DNA of 64,000 nucleotides from an uncultured Candidatus Melainabacteria bacterium (GCA_947570135.1 CANOTP010000002.1:1-64000), one strand, 5' to 3'. Numbered from the stretch's first letter, positions 26,102-35,368 are shown. The notes: a model not told the origin generated them from the sequence alone. A program made the numbers and translations.

Positions 26102-27009
26102 CAGTATTATGCGGCGGAATGTCATCAGAAGCCGAAGTTTCAAGACGCTCGGGCAAAGGTTGCTTTGAAGCATTACAAAGACTCGGGTATGTAAACTCTG
26201 AACTTGTTGAAGTTGATGAAAACATCGCGCAAAAACTAAAAGAAGGAAATTACGATCACGCTTACAACGCTCTTCACGGAAAATACGGCGAAGACGGATG
26301 TATTCAGGGAATTTTGGAAATCCTTCAAATTCCTTACACAGGCTGCGGAGTTATGGCATCTTCCGTTTGCATGAACAAAGAATACACAAAACGAATCTTA
26401 TCAACTTGTCCTGAAATTCCTTTGATTAAATCTGTTTTTGTACAAAAAGGGGACGACATTAAAGATAAAACAAAAGACTTAAAATATCCGCTAATTACAA
26501 AACCTGTTTGCGAGGGTTCAAGCTTTGGCATGGCAAAAGTTAACACACCTGACGAGCTTGAAGCGGCTTATAATGATGCGGTTAAATACAATGATGATGT
26601 ACTTATTGAAGAATATCTTGTCGGAACAGCCGCAACCGTCGGGGTTTTGGAAGGTGAAGACGGTCTTTTCGCAACAGAAATCCTTGAACTAAGACCAAAA
26701 CACGAATGGTATGATTACGAATGCAAATACACAAAAGGTATGACAGAATTTGTACTTCCTGCAGAGCTGTCTGATGAGATGACAAAAAAAGTTAAAGAAC
26801 TTGCCGTAAAAGCGTTCAAAACAGCAGGCTGTAAAGGTGTTTCAAGAGTAGATTTTCATATCGTAGACGGTATCCCGTATATTCTTGAAATAAACACTTC
26901 CCCGGGAATGACAGAAACAAGTGATCTTCCCGCACAAGCCCGCGCTATGGGAATTTCTTACGATAACTTGGTAGAAATAATTCTAAATGGAGCAGGATTA
27001 AATAAATAA
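26071..27009 (+). CDS. ddl: D-alanine--D-alanine ligase
   Basis: This is an ATP-grasp ligase that makes the D-Ala-D-Ala dipeptide for the stem peptide. It begins 31 bases inside murB. It has CGGMSSEAEVSRRSG at the start and the substrate-binding HGKYGEDGCIQG. The ATP-grasp lysine region is YPLITKPVCEGSSFGMAKV and the metal-binding end is ILEINTSPGMTETS. At 312 residues it is standard. The residue after EGSS (Phe, then Gly-Met) and the Tyr-type omega loop suggest a normal D-Ala:D-Ala enzyme, though specificity for D-lactate cannot be excluded by eye. Confidence 0.96.
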   Translation: MANINKTSKIAVLCGGMSSEAEVSRRSGKGCFEALQRLGYVNSELVEVDENIAQKLKEGNYDHAYNALHGKYGEDGCIQGILEILQIPYTGCGVMASSVCMNKEYTKRILSTCPEIPLIKSVFVQKGDDIKDKTKDLKYPLITKPVCEGSSFGMAKVNTPDELEAAYNDAVKYNDDVLIEEYLVGTAATVGVLEGEDGLFATEILELRPKHEWYDYECKYTKGMTEFVLPAELSDEMTKKVKELAVKAFKTAGCKGVSRVDFHIVDGIPYILEINTSPGMTETSDLPAQARAMGISYDNLVEIILNGAGLNK

Positions 27010-27881
27010 TGACTGATTCAAGATTTGATAAACCGAAAGATGAGTTTGCAAGCCCGAAACATTCGGTCAAACACAAACAAACCGAACGCAAAATCAGAAA
27101 AAAACGTAAAAAAGTTAACCGTTTAAAATCAACTCTGAGGTTTGTAATACTTGCTGCGCTTATCTTTTTAAGTTATCAAATTTTTGTTCTTCCACAGTGG
27201 TATCTGAGTCAGGATACATTCAAAAAACCTGATAATAATACCGTCGAAATTATTAATAATAAAATTGTTCCAACTTATGTTATAAATAAATCGTTAAAAG
27301 ATGTGAAAGTTCCTCATTTACCGATTTTTCTAATGAAAGTAAAACCGATAAAACAAGAACTTTTCAAGTTACCGATGATAAAAAATATTTACGTAAGGCG
27401 CTACGGTTTCCCTGCAAGGTTGCAAATAATTATCAGAGAACGTGTACCGATTGCGGTTATCAAAACAGATATGAACGCAAAACCCGCTGCTGTTTTTACA
27501 TCTGACGGAATCCTTATTCCTGCAAAACCGTATATGGTACTTCCGAATAATACAAATATTCTTAATATCCTGACCAATGCAACAAATATGAAAAAGGATT
27601 GGTCAGTGAAAAAAGTTCAGGAAATCGAAGAAATTGTAAAAGCTGTTGAAATGTATTCAAATGAAAAAGTTGAATATATCGACATGCGAAAACCAAATGA
27701 TGTTTACGTAAAAATCAAAACAACAAGCATTCGACTCGGAACATTAGACAGTACGGTATTTGAAAGAATAAAAAGAATCTACACGATTCTGCCTCAAATT
27801 AAAGATGTCGACACCCAAATCAGGTATATTGATTTAGGCTGGGATAAGGTAAACTATTTAAAACTCAAAAAATCCAAATAA
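27009..27881 (+). CDS. ftsQ: FtsQ-type cell division protein
   Basis: This is a bitopic membrane protein of the divisome. It has a basic cytoplasmic N-terminus (residues 1-45, very Lys/Arg-rich), one membrane helix at about 47-67 (FVILAALIFLSYQIFVLPQWY) and a POTRA domain near 90-160. An FtsQ-like region near 170-285 carries RYIDLGWDKVNYLKLK. Its start shares one base with the ddl stop (TAATG). The position after ddl in a mur operon supports the assignment, since FtsQ sequences are poorly conserved. Confidence 0.85.
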   Translation: MTDSRFDKPKDEFASPKHSVKHKQTERKIRKKRKKVNRLKSTLRFVILAALIFLSYQIFVLPQWYLSQDTFKKPDNNTVEIINNKIVPTYVINKSLKDVKVPHLPIFLMKVKPIKQELFKLPMIKNIYVRRYGFPARLQIIIRERVPIAVIKTDMNAKPAAVFTSDGILIPAKPYMVLPNNTNILNILTNATNMKKDWSVKKVQEIEEIVKAVEMYSNEKVEYIDMRKPNDVYVKIKTTSIRLGTLDSTVFERIKRIYTILPQIKDVDTQIRYIDLGWDKVNYLKLKKSK

Positions 27882-27884
27882 AAT

Positions 27885-28763
27885 ATGACTTTTAGGGAAA
27901 AATATTCAAAAATCAAACAACTTGCTCAAAAAGAGCTAGATATAATAGAAGAAAAAATGGTTTCTGAGATAAACACAAAAGAGCCGTTAAATTCGTATTT
28001 GAAAGACTTTTTGACCTTCCCGTCAAAAAGAATCCGTCCGCTTTTGGGAATTTTATACACAAAAGCCCAAGGAAAAAAGGTTACTGATAAGCAACTACAG
28101 CTTCTAACAGCGATTGAACTTGTTCATAACGCTTCACTTGTACATGACGATATAATTGATGAAAGCAAGCTCAGACGCGGTCACAAGACGCTGAGCGCCG
28201 AGTTTGACAATAAACTTGCCGTAATCTCGGGGGATTACCTGCTGTCTTGCACAATGGAAATCCTGACAGGACTTAATAATATTGAAATCATCAAAAAAAT
28301 CACTTCAACAATCAAGAAAATGTGTCTTGGCGAGATTAACCAGAATTTTGACAGGTTCAAAATCGGTACAATCGAAGACTATATCGAAAAAACAAAGAAC
28401 AAAACCGCGTATCTTTTTGAAACTGTACTTGTATGTGGTGAAATGCTTGAAAACAGTGAAGATTTAGCTAAAATCAGCGAGCTTGGTCTTGATATAGGGA
28501 TTGCATTCCAAATCCGTGATGATTTATTAAATCTTACCTCAAACGACCCACAAAAACCTGTTAATAACGATATTGAAGACGGAATTTACAACGCGCCCGT
28601 GATTTTTTCACAAAGCACGCAAGATTACTCTGTCGGTATTGAAAAAACAAAGGATTTGTTGAATAATTATGTAGAAAGTGCGAAAGAAAAACTTGATTGT
28701 TTACCTGAAAACACTTACAAAACAGCACTTTTAGAGTTTTTGGAGCTTTTAAATAATGTTTAA
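27885..28763 (+). CDS. Trans-polyprenyl diphosphate synthase
   Basis: This enzyme elongates isoprenoid diphosphates by adding isopentenyl diphosphate. The first Asp-rich motif is LVHDDIIDESKLRRG (DDxxD) and the second is IGIAFQIRDDLLNL (DDxxD variant ending NLTSND). The isopentenyl-binding SKRIRPLL is near residue 48. Small residues upstream of the first motif (N-A-S-L-V-H) fit a medium- or long-chain product, for example an octaprenyl-type quinone tail, but chain length cannot be fixed by eye. It starts 3 bases after ftsQ and overlaps lepB by 8 bases. At 292 residues it is slightly short for the family but complete. Confidence 0.9.
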   Translation: MTFREKYSKIKQLAQKELDIIEEKMVSEINTKEPLNSYLKDFLTFPSKRIRPLLGILYTKAQGKKVTDKQLQLLTAIELVHNASLVHDDIIDESKLRRGHKTLSAEFDNKLAVISGDYLLSCTMEILTGLNNIEIIKKITSTIKKMCLGEINQNFDRFKIGTIEDYIEKTKNKTAYLFETVLVCGEMLENSEDLAKISELGLDIGIAFQIRDDLLNLTSNDPQKPVNNDIEDGIYNAPVIFSQSTQDYSVGIEKTKDLLNNYVESAKEKLDCLPENTYKTALLEFLELLNNV

Positions 28764-29559
28764 AAATTTAACTGATATATATGATGCATACAAATCAAAA
28801 TTAAAAGAAAAAAGAGATGCTCACTGGCTGAACTTTAAATCAAAACTGCCTGAAAACACTCAATACAAGCTTGAAAAACTCGAAGACGGCTGGAGAAAGT
28901 ACAAAGAAAGCGCTCTTTGCGAGATTATCGAAACAATCGTATTTGTACTTGTAATGGTTATTATAATAAGGTTTTACGTGGGTGAAATCCGCTGGATTCC
29001 GTCAGGATCAATGAAACCAACTTTAGTGGAAGGAGATAGAATCGTTGTTGAAAGATTTTCAAGATTTTTCTCTGACCCGAAACGCGGTGATATTATGGTG
29101 TTTTACCCGCCGTCAACCGAACTTTCAAGAAAGCCTGTTCCACTTTTGGCAAGGCTTACGGGCATAATGTGCAAGGATATTGCTTATATTAAAAGAGTTG
29201 TAGGCTTACCGGGCGATAAAGTAGAGATAAAATTTGAAAAAAACGGAGCTGCTTACGTTTACATTAACGACAAAAAATACGAAGAAGACTATATAAAAAG
29301 CGTTTACGAGTACACACCATGCCCGCAGGGTGAACTATCGCAAGCTTATTTGAATGATGAAAACACAATAAAATGCGGACCGTTTTACTTAGACGAAGAC
29401 AGTTATTTTATGATGGGTGACAACCGCGGAAACTCACAAGACAGCAGATATTGGGGCACACTAAAACGCGACCGTTTTGTCGGACGCGCTATTAATGTTT
29501 TCTGGCCGTTAAACAGAATGAAAGTTCTGCACAGGCTAAAAGAAACCAATATTGATTAA
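28756..29559 (+). CDS. lepB: Signal peptidase I
   Basis: This membrane serine protease removes signal peptides from exported proteins. It has a charged N-terminal part (1-55) and a membrane anchor at about 60-78 (TIVFVLVMVIIIRFYV). The catalytic Ser is in WIPSGSMKPTL and the general-base Lys in AYIKRVVGLPGDKVE. The conserved box GDNRGNSQDSRYWG follows. Between the Lys box and the Ser box there is an extended insert with PCPQGEL. At 267 residues, with one anchor, it is the Gram-positive/cyanobacterial layout. It is the last gene of the murC operon. Its end overlaps the convergent gene at 29556 by 4 bases. Confidence 0.95.
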   Translation: MFKNLTDIYDAYKSKLKEKRDAHWLNFKSKLPENTQYKLEKLEDGWRKYKESALCEIIETIVFVLVMVIIIRFYVGEIRWIPSGSMKPTLVEGDRIVVERFSRFFSDPKRGDIMVFYPPSTELSRKPVPLLARLTGIMCKDIAYIKRVVGLPGDKVEIKFEKNGAAYVYINDKKYEEDYIKSVYEYTPCPQGELSQAYLNDENTIKCGPFYLDEDSYFMMGDNRGNSQDSRYWGTLKRDRFVGRAINVFWPLNRMKVLHRLKETNID

Positions 29560-29936
29560 AGTAAATGATAATACTTCATATAGTTTGACATAATATCAGA
29601 ACTTACACCGTTTACAACGTTTGCTTTAACGACTTGTTCTTTATCCTGAGCGGTTTTATTATCAATTTTTGAAGATTCATCATTTACAGGCTTTAGTTCC
29701 TGTTGTTTTTGTGTTTGCTGCGCTTCTTCTACAAATGCTTCAAGTTTTGCCATAACCTCAGAGTGAAGTTTTACATCACCCTCAAATGAGCCTGTTGATT
29801 GGATTCCCGCATTATCAAAATCTTCTAAAATACCCTCCCACTGAGAGTAGTTTGTTATATTAGTACCTTGAAATTGCGCAGCAGCCTGTGCTTTGCGCAA
29901 CTCGTCAATCGATTTAATATCTTCTACATTTGCCAT
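29556..29936 (-). CDS. Small unknown soluble protein, 126 residues
   Basis: No family is recognised. The ATG at 29936 is chosen because AAGGAGAG lies at the right distance upstream. The frame reads 18 codons further up, but through that ribosome site. The product is acidic, rich in Gln, Glu and Asn, and probably largely helical (DELRKAQAAAQF near 10-22; EAFVEEAQQTQKQQE near 65-80). It has no signal peptide. It resembles in style (strong ribosome site, about 130 residues, no cysteines, secretion signal absent) the two proteins at 35438 and 36020, but lacks their PFxxLFA end. A TATATATATAAA stretch at about 29954-29965 is in the promoter position. Confidence 0.7.
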   Translation of the reverse strand: MANVEDIKSIDELRKAQAAAQFQGTNITNYSQWEGILEDFDNAGIQSTGSFEGDVKLHSEVMAKLEAFVEEAQQTQKQQELKPVNDESSKIDNKTAQDKEQVVKANVVNGVSSDIMSNYMKYYHLL

Positions 29937-30014
29937 AATACGCTCTCCTTGTTTATATATATAAAAGGATTTTTCAGATGCAGATTTCAAGGTTTATGGT
30001 TTTTGTAACAAATG

Positions 30015-30500
30015 TTAATACAAAATCTCGCGAAGATCTTTTACTATATTATCAAGAATCTGCATGGTCTTATCATTTGGTTGAGTGAGTAAATTTTCGA
30101 TATTTTGTTCAAAATTACGCGGAAGGATTTTACAATTATCCAGTGCAAATTTTACCAAGCGTTTTTCCCCGGGGTGCAAGATTTCGTTTTGAGCAAAAAT
30201 TATGTCAAAATAGCTTGCCAAAAACGCTGAGACTCTATGATTTACGCTAACCAAATCTCCGCGCGTGATAGCTTTTTCAATTTGCTCATAATATGAGGCA
30301 AAAGGCTTGTCTTTAATGAGCATTAAATTACGTTTAATAATGTTTTCTTTAAGTTTCTTTGGATAAGGCGTATTGATTTTTTCCTGTAAAGATTTAAGCC
30401 AACCGTTTTTGTTATAAAGTATTTTAAAATTCTTCAAGGTATACAAAAACGCAGTAGTATAACCGTTTGAAGGGTAATATTTTTCCCAAACATTATTCAC
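30015..30500 (-). CDS. DUF4037-like half of a frameshifted nucleotidyltransferase
   Basis: This 161-residue frame begins at a GTG (30500) that overlaps the stop of the nucleotidyltransferase-domain frame by 4 bases. Its first part (SNGYTTAFLYTLKNFKILYNKNGWLKSLQ) is what follows the catalytic domain in single-chain DUF4037 proteins. The rest is helical. The two frames most likely come from one ancestral gene split by a one-base change in a T-tract near 30514-30517. They may still be translated as two coupled chains. Confidence 0.65.
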   Translation of the reverse strand: MNNVWEKYYPSNGYTTAFLYTLKNFKILYNKNGWLKSLQEKINTPYPKKLKENIIKRNLMLIKDKPFASYYEQIEKAITRGDLVSVNHRVSAFLASYFDIIFAQNEILHPGEKRLVKFALDNCKILPRNFEQNIENLLTQPNDKTMQILDNIVKDLREILY

Positions 30501-30784
30501 AACCCCGCAAAACCAATCCTATTCCAATACATTACATCAAACTGAACACCTAAAGAATCGACAAAATATTCATCGCCAGAACCGAAATATTCTCCGCCAA
30601 CTTCGTACTTGGTAGAATATTTTTTTATAATTTCTTCGCGCGCAACAACAGATATATCTTTGTTTGTAAATACATAAATATCATAATCTGACACACTATC
30701 AGAAGTTTTTGCAGCAGATGAACCTCCTAAAGCGATTGCTTCAACCTGGTCAAAATTTTTATACTCGTTTATAATTTTATCCAC
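30497..30784 (-). CDS. Nucleotidyltransferase-domain half of a frameshifted gene
   Basis: This 95-residue product carries the minimal nucleotidyltransferase signature VEAIALGGSSAAKTSDSVSDYDIYVF, with GGS and the two catalytic Asp of D-x-D. It stops early with YWNRIGFAGL. Inserting one base into the TTTT run near its end would join it smoothly to the next frame, giving a chain of about 255 residues as in DUF4037 family proteins. It starts 8 bases inside the end of ispD, so it belongs to the thiL-ispD transcript. Substrate unknown. Confidence 0.65.
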   Translation of the reverse strand: MDKIINEYKNFDQVEAIALGGSSAAKTSDSVSDYDIYVFTNKDISVVAREEIIKKYSTKYEVGGEYFGSGDEYFVDSLGVQFDVMYWNRIGFAGL

Positions 30785-31421
30785 TCAAATATTCCTTTGC
30801 AATAGCTAAGTCAGACTTTGTCGTAACCTTGATATTTCTGTAATCACCTTCGATCATATAAACATCATACCCTAAGGTTTCCGCCATGCCTGCATCATCC
30901 GTGAAACTTTGACCTTTGAGTTTTTCATGAACCGTTTTTATAAGGTTATATTCAAAAGCCTGCGGAGTTTGAGTATTATAAAGTTTTGAGCGGTCAATTG
31001 TCCTTATTATCTTACCGTTTTCATCAACTTCTTTGATTGTATCAATCGTTTTTGTCATAACAGATACAGCTTTTTTATCAATAACAGCCTGCATTGTATT
31101 TTTAATAACATCACAGCTTATAAGAGGCCTTGCACCGTCATGAATCAGCACATAATCACAATTTACCACCATTAAACCGTTATAAACCGACTCTTGGCGG
31201 GTTTTGCCTCCTTCGATTATTTTTACACCATCTAAAATTGAATTTAGTTCGCTAATAATTGACTTATTGGCACAAACAATAATTTCATCAATTCCGCAAT
31301 CTGAAAAAGCGTCAACTGTATACTTTATAACCTCTTTACCGTTAATTTTTTCTAACAGTTTGTTGGTATTACCAAACCTTGATGATGTTCCGCCAGCTGT
31401 TATAATTGTGCTAAATTTCAT
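30777..31421 (-). CDS. ispD: 2-C-methyl-D-erythritol 4-phosphate cytidylyltransferase
   Basis: This enzyme transfers CMP from CTP to MEP in the non-mevalonate isoprenoid pathway. The CTP-binding N-terminus is FSTIITAGGTSSRFGNTNK, followed by LIHDGARPL, DDAGMAE and GDYRNIKVTTKSDL. The ATG at 31421 is preferred, as GGAGG lies 5 bases before it; an upstream TTG sits on that ribosome site. At 214 residues it is slightly short but complete. It supplies the precursors used by the polyprenyl synthase at 27885. Confidence 0.94.
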   Translation of the reverse strand: MKFSTIITAGGTSSRFGNTNKLLEKINGKEVIKYTVDAFSDCGIDEIIVCANKSIISELNSILDGVKIIEGGKTRQESVYNGLMVVNCDYVLIHDGARPLISCDVIKNTMQAVIDKKAVSVMTKTIDTIKEVDENGKIIRTIDRSKLYNTQTPQAFEYNLIKTVHEKLKGQSFTDDAGMAETLGYDVYMIEGDYRNIKVTTKSDLAIAKEYLSG

Positions 31422-31456
31422 TATTGCCTCCAATGATTTTTCCCGAGGGCGGGTTT

Positions 31457-32338
31457 TTAAAAATGATTAAAAATCTTCTCTTCTACATCTTTTTTTGAAT
31501 AGTGAACCTCTTGCCCGTCGAGATTAAGTTCAACCCCCAAGCCTTCAACAACTTCCCCGACAACGGCTCCGCCACATTCAAAATCTTTTGGAACCACAGC
31601 AACGATTCCGTAATCCTCACCGCCAAAAAGTACTAAATCTTTATCAACATCTTTATCTTGAGGAATTTTATCAAAATCAATTCTCAAAAGTACACCGCTA
31701 TCATTTGCAATAGTTGAGAACGCATCCATTAACCCGTCAGATGTGTCCATCATTGCGTAATTCGATTTGATGTTTTTACCTATATGAGTACAAAATTCAA
31801 CCTGCGGAGTCGGAGTTAAATGAGCTTTAATAAATTTTTTAGGCTCGTTTTTGCCTTCTGAAAGCAGTTTTAAACCCGTTACCGATAAGCCGTGTAAACC
31901 TGCCACTACAACCTTATAACCGACTTTAGCATTGCATCTTGAAGAGATTTTTCTGTCTCGAGTCGACCCGATTGCACAAACAGATACCATAACCTTATCA
32001 GCTCCTGTCATATCACCGCCGACAATTTCTACCCCTAAAGCTTTTGCCCCTTCATAAAAACTTTTGACAAACCCCTCATCAACACTTTTTGGAAGTGATA
32101 ACGCTATTGTCAGATATTTTGGTTCCGCACCGCTTGCGCAAATATCCGAAATATTAACAGCAACCGATTTATAACCTAATTGATACGGAGTCATATATTT
32201 AAGCGAAAAATGTACATCTTCAACCAAGCTGTCTTGCGATACAACAATTCCCAAATCTTTTAAATAAGCACAATCATCACCGATATAATCAGATTTAAGT
32301 GTATCTTTTATGATTGATATAAACTCTTTTTCTCTCAT
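31457..32338 (-). CDS. thiL: Thiamine-monophosphate kinase
   Basis: This enzyme phosphorylates thiamine monophosphate to the diphosphate cofactor. Family features include IGDDCAYLK near the N-terminus, SQDSLVEDVHFSL, GYKSVAVNISDICASGAEP, VGGDMTGAD and MDTSDGLMDAF with the later FGGEDYGIVAVVP. At 293 residues it is a little shorter than E. coli ThiL. It starts 5 bases after the GGDEF/HD-GYP gene stop and precedes ispD by 35 bases, so they look co-transcribed. Confidence 0.93.
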   Translation of the reverse strand: MREKEFISIIKDTLKSDYIGDDCAYLKDLGIVVSQDSLVEDVHFSLKYMTPYQLGYKSVAVNISDICASGAEPKYLTIALSLPKSVDEGFVKSFYEGAKALGVEIVGGDMTGADKVMVSVCAIGSTRDRKISSRCNAKVGYKVVVAGLHGLSVTGLKLLSEGKNEPKKFIKAHLTPTPQVEFCTHIGKNIKSNYAMMDTSDGLMDAFSTIANDSGVLLRIDFDKIPQDKDVDKDLVLFGGEDYGIVAVVPKDFECGGAVVGEVVEGLGVELNLDGQEVHYSKKDVEEKIFNHF

Positions 32339-32343
32339 AATAA

Positions 32344-34245
32344 CTAAACTATATCATGCTCAATGATTGAAATAAATTCGCTGACTAAATTTTCGTTCCA
32401 TTTTTTACCCGCATCAGCTTTAATAATTTCAACAGCATCACGGTTAGACATCTTAGAACGATACGGACGAGGTTCAATCAGCGCAAAATACTGATCAACA
32501 ATCAATATAATTTGAGAAGTCAAAGGAATTTCTTCTTTAGAAATTTTATTAGGATACCCCGAACCGTCCCAGTTTTCGTGGTGATGTTCAATTATCGGCA
32601 ATACATCCTGAATGTATGATATCGGCTGCAAAATCTCTCTTGCCGCAATAACAGGGTGATGTTTAATCTCTTCACGTTCTTTATCGGTTAGAGGAGCAGC
32701 TTTTTGTAATAAATTTGTCGGAAGCATTAAATTACCGATATCATATAGTAAGACTGCTATTCGCAGATTATCAATATCTTCTTTCGGTAAATCAAACCTT
32801 TTTGCAAGATTTACCGCCATAATAACTTTGTTTTTAATGGTTCCTTGCGTATGCATCGGATTATAAAGTTTGGTGAGCATATCCGCAACAGAATAAAGTG
32901 ATTCTTTTGTAATCTCGTTATTTGAATTTTTCAACTTTTTACAAAGTTCTTTAGACAAATGTTTAACTTTCGGGATTTTATTTTTTGACAGAATATCAAT
33001 AAACGTATTAACTGCAATTTCCTGCCAGTAAGTTTCTGATACAGGCTGAGCAAGAGTAACTCTGTTACGACCTTCTCTTTTTGATGTATACATCGCCTGG
33101 TCTGTTAATTCCATAAGTTCTTCAACATTTTCACTGTGTTCAAAATACGTTGCAACACCTAAAGAACCCGTAATATGACCGATAGTGTCGATTTCAACGG
33201 CTTCAATTGATTTACGAATTCTTTCTGCAGCTATCATCGCACCATCTGAGGCAATACCCGGTAATAATACATTAAACTCTTCTCCGCCAATTCTTGCAGG
33301 AACGTCGACTGAACGTGCGTTTGATTTTAAAACATCTGCTATTGTTTTTATAGCTAAGTCGCCAAAATTGTGTCCGTAAGTATCATTAATTTTTTTCAAA
33401 TAATCCAAGTCAATTCCAATAACAGAGAACGGCTGTTTCTGACGTTTTGCACGCTGAACTTCTTTTTCCAGGGCTTCTTCAAAATATCTTCTATTGTATA
33501 AGCCTGTTAAAGCATCGGTTACGGCTTGATTTCTTACAGCCTGGAACAAATCCGCAATCGTGATTGCCATTTCGATTTGTTTTGCAAACAACGCAAGAAA
33601 ATCCATTTCAGCGCCCGCAAGTTCTTCACGAGCCGAAAACACACAAAACCAGCCGAATTCTTTTTCTTGAGCTGTTAAAGGAACAACTATCACAGATTTT
33701 ACGGGCTGGTTAGATACAACTTTTTCAACAACATCAGGTGACAAATCAGGCAATACCGCAGAAAGAGATAAATCAATGGATTTGGTTTGAACAATGGTTC
33801 TACGTTTCATAGTATCTGCGAAAACACTTTCTTCAGAATAATTTAAGCGTCTTGTCTGAATACCCGCACCGCCGATTATATCATTTAAACGTTCAATCAA
33901 ATTATCATGAGATTGCGCTACAATATGCATATAATCACCGTCTTCATCATGACATTTTCGAATAATCGCACAATGCATATACCCGAGTTCCCCCTGAGTA
34001 CTGTTAACTATTGCCTCCAGTACATTTTCTAACGGGGTAGAAGAGTTCATCATCTCCCAAATATGTTGAAGCGTAAACATACGTTTATTTGCATCATTTA
34101 ATTCAACGGTGCGTTCGGCAATCTCACGCTCTAACTCCAGGTTGCGTTCATAAATCTCCAAATAGTCACGTTTTTCGTGGTAAATATTATGTTCAACTTC
34201 CGAAACTTTACGTGTGACTTCTTTTATTTTATCAAATAGCCCCAT
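32344..34245 (-). CDS. GAF-like, GGDEF and degenerate HD-GYP signalling protein, 633 residues
   Basis: This is a c-di-GMP turnover protein. A coiled coil at about 15-55 leads into a GAF-like sensor (65-235). The GGDEF domain (about 240-405) has an intact GGEEF, so it is probably a diguanylate cyclase. The C-terminal half is HD-GYP-like. HHENWDGSGYP near 565-575 is intact, but the metal-binding HD is changed to YD (LLYDIGNLMLP near 511, where LHDIGK is expected). Phosphodiesterase activity is therefore doubtful and the domain may serve as a sensor or partner. Start: the ATG at 34245 follows AAAGGG, and an upstream TTG at 34269 is less likely. Confidence 0.9.
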   Translation of the reverse strand: MGLFDKIKEVTRKVSEVEHNIYHEKRDYLEIYERNLELEREIAERTVELNDANKRMFTLQHIWEMMNSSTPLENVLEAIVNSTQGELGYMHCAIIRKCHDEDGDYMHIVAQSHDNLIERLNDIIGGAGIQTRRLNYSEESVFADTMKRRTIVQTKSIDLSLSAVLPDLSPDVVEKVVSNQPVKSVIVVPLTAQEKEFGWFCVFSAREELAGAEMDFLALFAKQIEMAITIADLFQAVRNQAVTDALTGLYNRRYFEEALEKEVQRAKRQKQPFSVIGIDLDYLKKINDTYGHNFGDLAIKTIADVLKSNARSVDVPARIGGEEFNVLLPGIASDGAMIAAERIRKSIEAVEIDTIGHITGSLGVATYFEHSENVEELMELTDQAMYTSKREGRNRVTLAQPVSETYWQEIAVNTFIDILSKNKIPKVKHLSKELCKKLKNSNNEITKESLYSVADMLTKLYNPMHTQGTIKNKVIMAVNLAKRFDLPKEDIDNLRIAVLLYDIGNLMLPTNLLQKAAPLTDKEREEIKHHPVIAAREILQPISYIQDVLPIIEHHHENWDGSGYPNKISKEEIPLTSQIILIVDQYFALIEPRPYRSKMSNRDAVEIIKADAGKKWNENLVSEFISIIEHDIV

Positions 34246-34294
34246 AGTGCCCTTTAATATTGAATACAAGTACTTTAATTATACAACTTTTCGA

Positions 34295-35341
34295 TTAAAA
34301 TATCAAGCTTTTTACGACATCTATAACATCACAGGGATTAGGAAAACAAGTACATGCATCAGGATTTTTCTTTAATTTGCAATATTTTTTGAAACATGGC
34401 TGACATGGAAGCCCTTTTCCGCCAAGCGATACATACTTATCAGGGTTTCCAATCGGTGCAAACAGAGTCTTTGGAGTACAGGTAAAAATCGTTACCACAG
34501 CAGGATTTCCGGTAGCCCAAGCCAAATGAGCACTCCCGCTGTCAGGTGATATTACAAGTTGAGCTCTAGAAAATAATTCCATTAATCCCATTATATCGGT
34601 TTTTCCCGCAAGATTTAAAAACCGTCCGCAATTAATGTATTCGATAAGTTCTTTATCTCCCTCTCCGCCAGTAAAAACTATATTACATCTTTCACTAATG
34701 TTATCAACAACAATTTTCCAATTTTCTTTACTCCAATGTTTATTTTTCCAAGTGGTAGCAGGTGCAATGATAACAAGAGGTTTTGTTTTGTCTAATCCTG
34801 CTAATAAATTATCAATCTTTTCAATCTGCTTTTTTGACCTTGCAGGCAATGAAACTTTTAATTTTTCAGGCTTAATCCCCAAATATAGCGCATATTTTAA
34901 ATAATTCAAGACAATAGAAGAATCATAATCACAAAAAATATCTTTAACAAATTCATTACCGCCTAATACAGATAACTCTTTGGCATTCTTTGAAATAATC
35001 CTTCTTTTTGCTCCGCAAAATAACATAAAAAAAAGACTTTTAAACATCATCTGACAATCAATTGCAATATCAAACTTTTCCGCTCTTAATTGTTTTATTA
35101 TCGTAAAAAATTCCTTAATTTTATTAAAAGAAAAACCTTTTTTACGCCAACCATACAATGGAACCATAATAGTTTTATCAACACACGGGTTATTTTCAAC
35201 AACCTGAACTCCTTTTTCCGATACAAGCCATATAACCTCATACCCCGCATCTTTTAAAGCATTTGCCAACGGAATATTAAAAATAACATCTCCCAAAGCT
35301 GATAATCTTATAAGTAAAACTTTTTTCTTTTTCTCTTCCAT
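34295..35341 (-). CDS. Glycosyltransferase family 9 (heptosyltransferase-like)
   Basis: This GT-B enzyme is related to the ADP-heptose:LPS heptosyltransferases, and in this lineage it probably builds part of the outer-membrane or surface glycan. The N-terminal VLLIRLSALGDVIFNIPLANAL is the family hallmark. The C-terminal donor site has LVIIAPATTWKNKHWSKENW and VISPDSGSAHLAWATGNP. A Cys-rich tail (CQPCFKKYCKLKKNPDACTC) follows, similar to those of WaaC/WaaF relatives in many anaerobes. The ATG at 35341 is chosen. A TATAAT box (minus strand, 35351-35356) ends 9 bases before it, so the message may be nearly leaderless. The frame upstream starts with TTG over that box. Confidence 0.87.
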   Translation of the reverse strand: MEEKKKKVLLIRLSALGDVIFNIPLANALKDAGYEVIWLVSEKGVQVVENNPCVDKTIMVPLYGWRKKGFSFNKIKEFFTIIKQLRAEKFDIAIDCQMMFKSLFFMLFCGAKRRIISKNAKELSVLGGNEFVKDIFCDYDSSIVLNYLKYALYLGIKPEKLKVSLPARSKKQIEKIDNLLAGLDKTKPLVIIAPATTWKNKHWSKENWKIVVDNISERCNIVFTGGEGDKELIEYINCGRFLNLAGKTDIMGLMELFSRAQLVISPDSGSAHLAWATGNPAVVTIFTCTPKTLFAPIGNPDKYVSLGGKGLPCQPCFKKYCKLKKNPDACTCFPNPCDVIDVVKSLIF

Positions 35342-35368
35342 ATTGGAAATATTATACGCCAAAATTTG

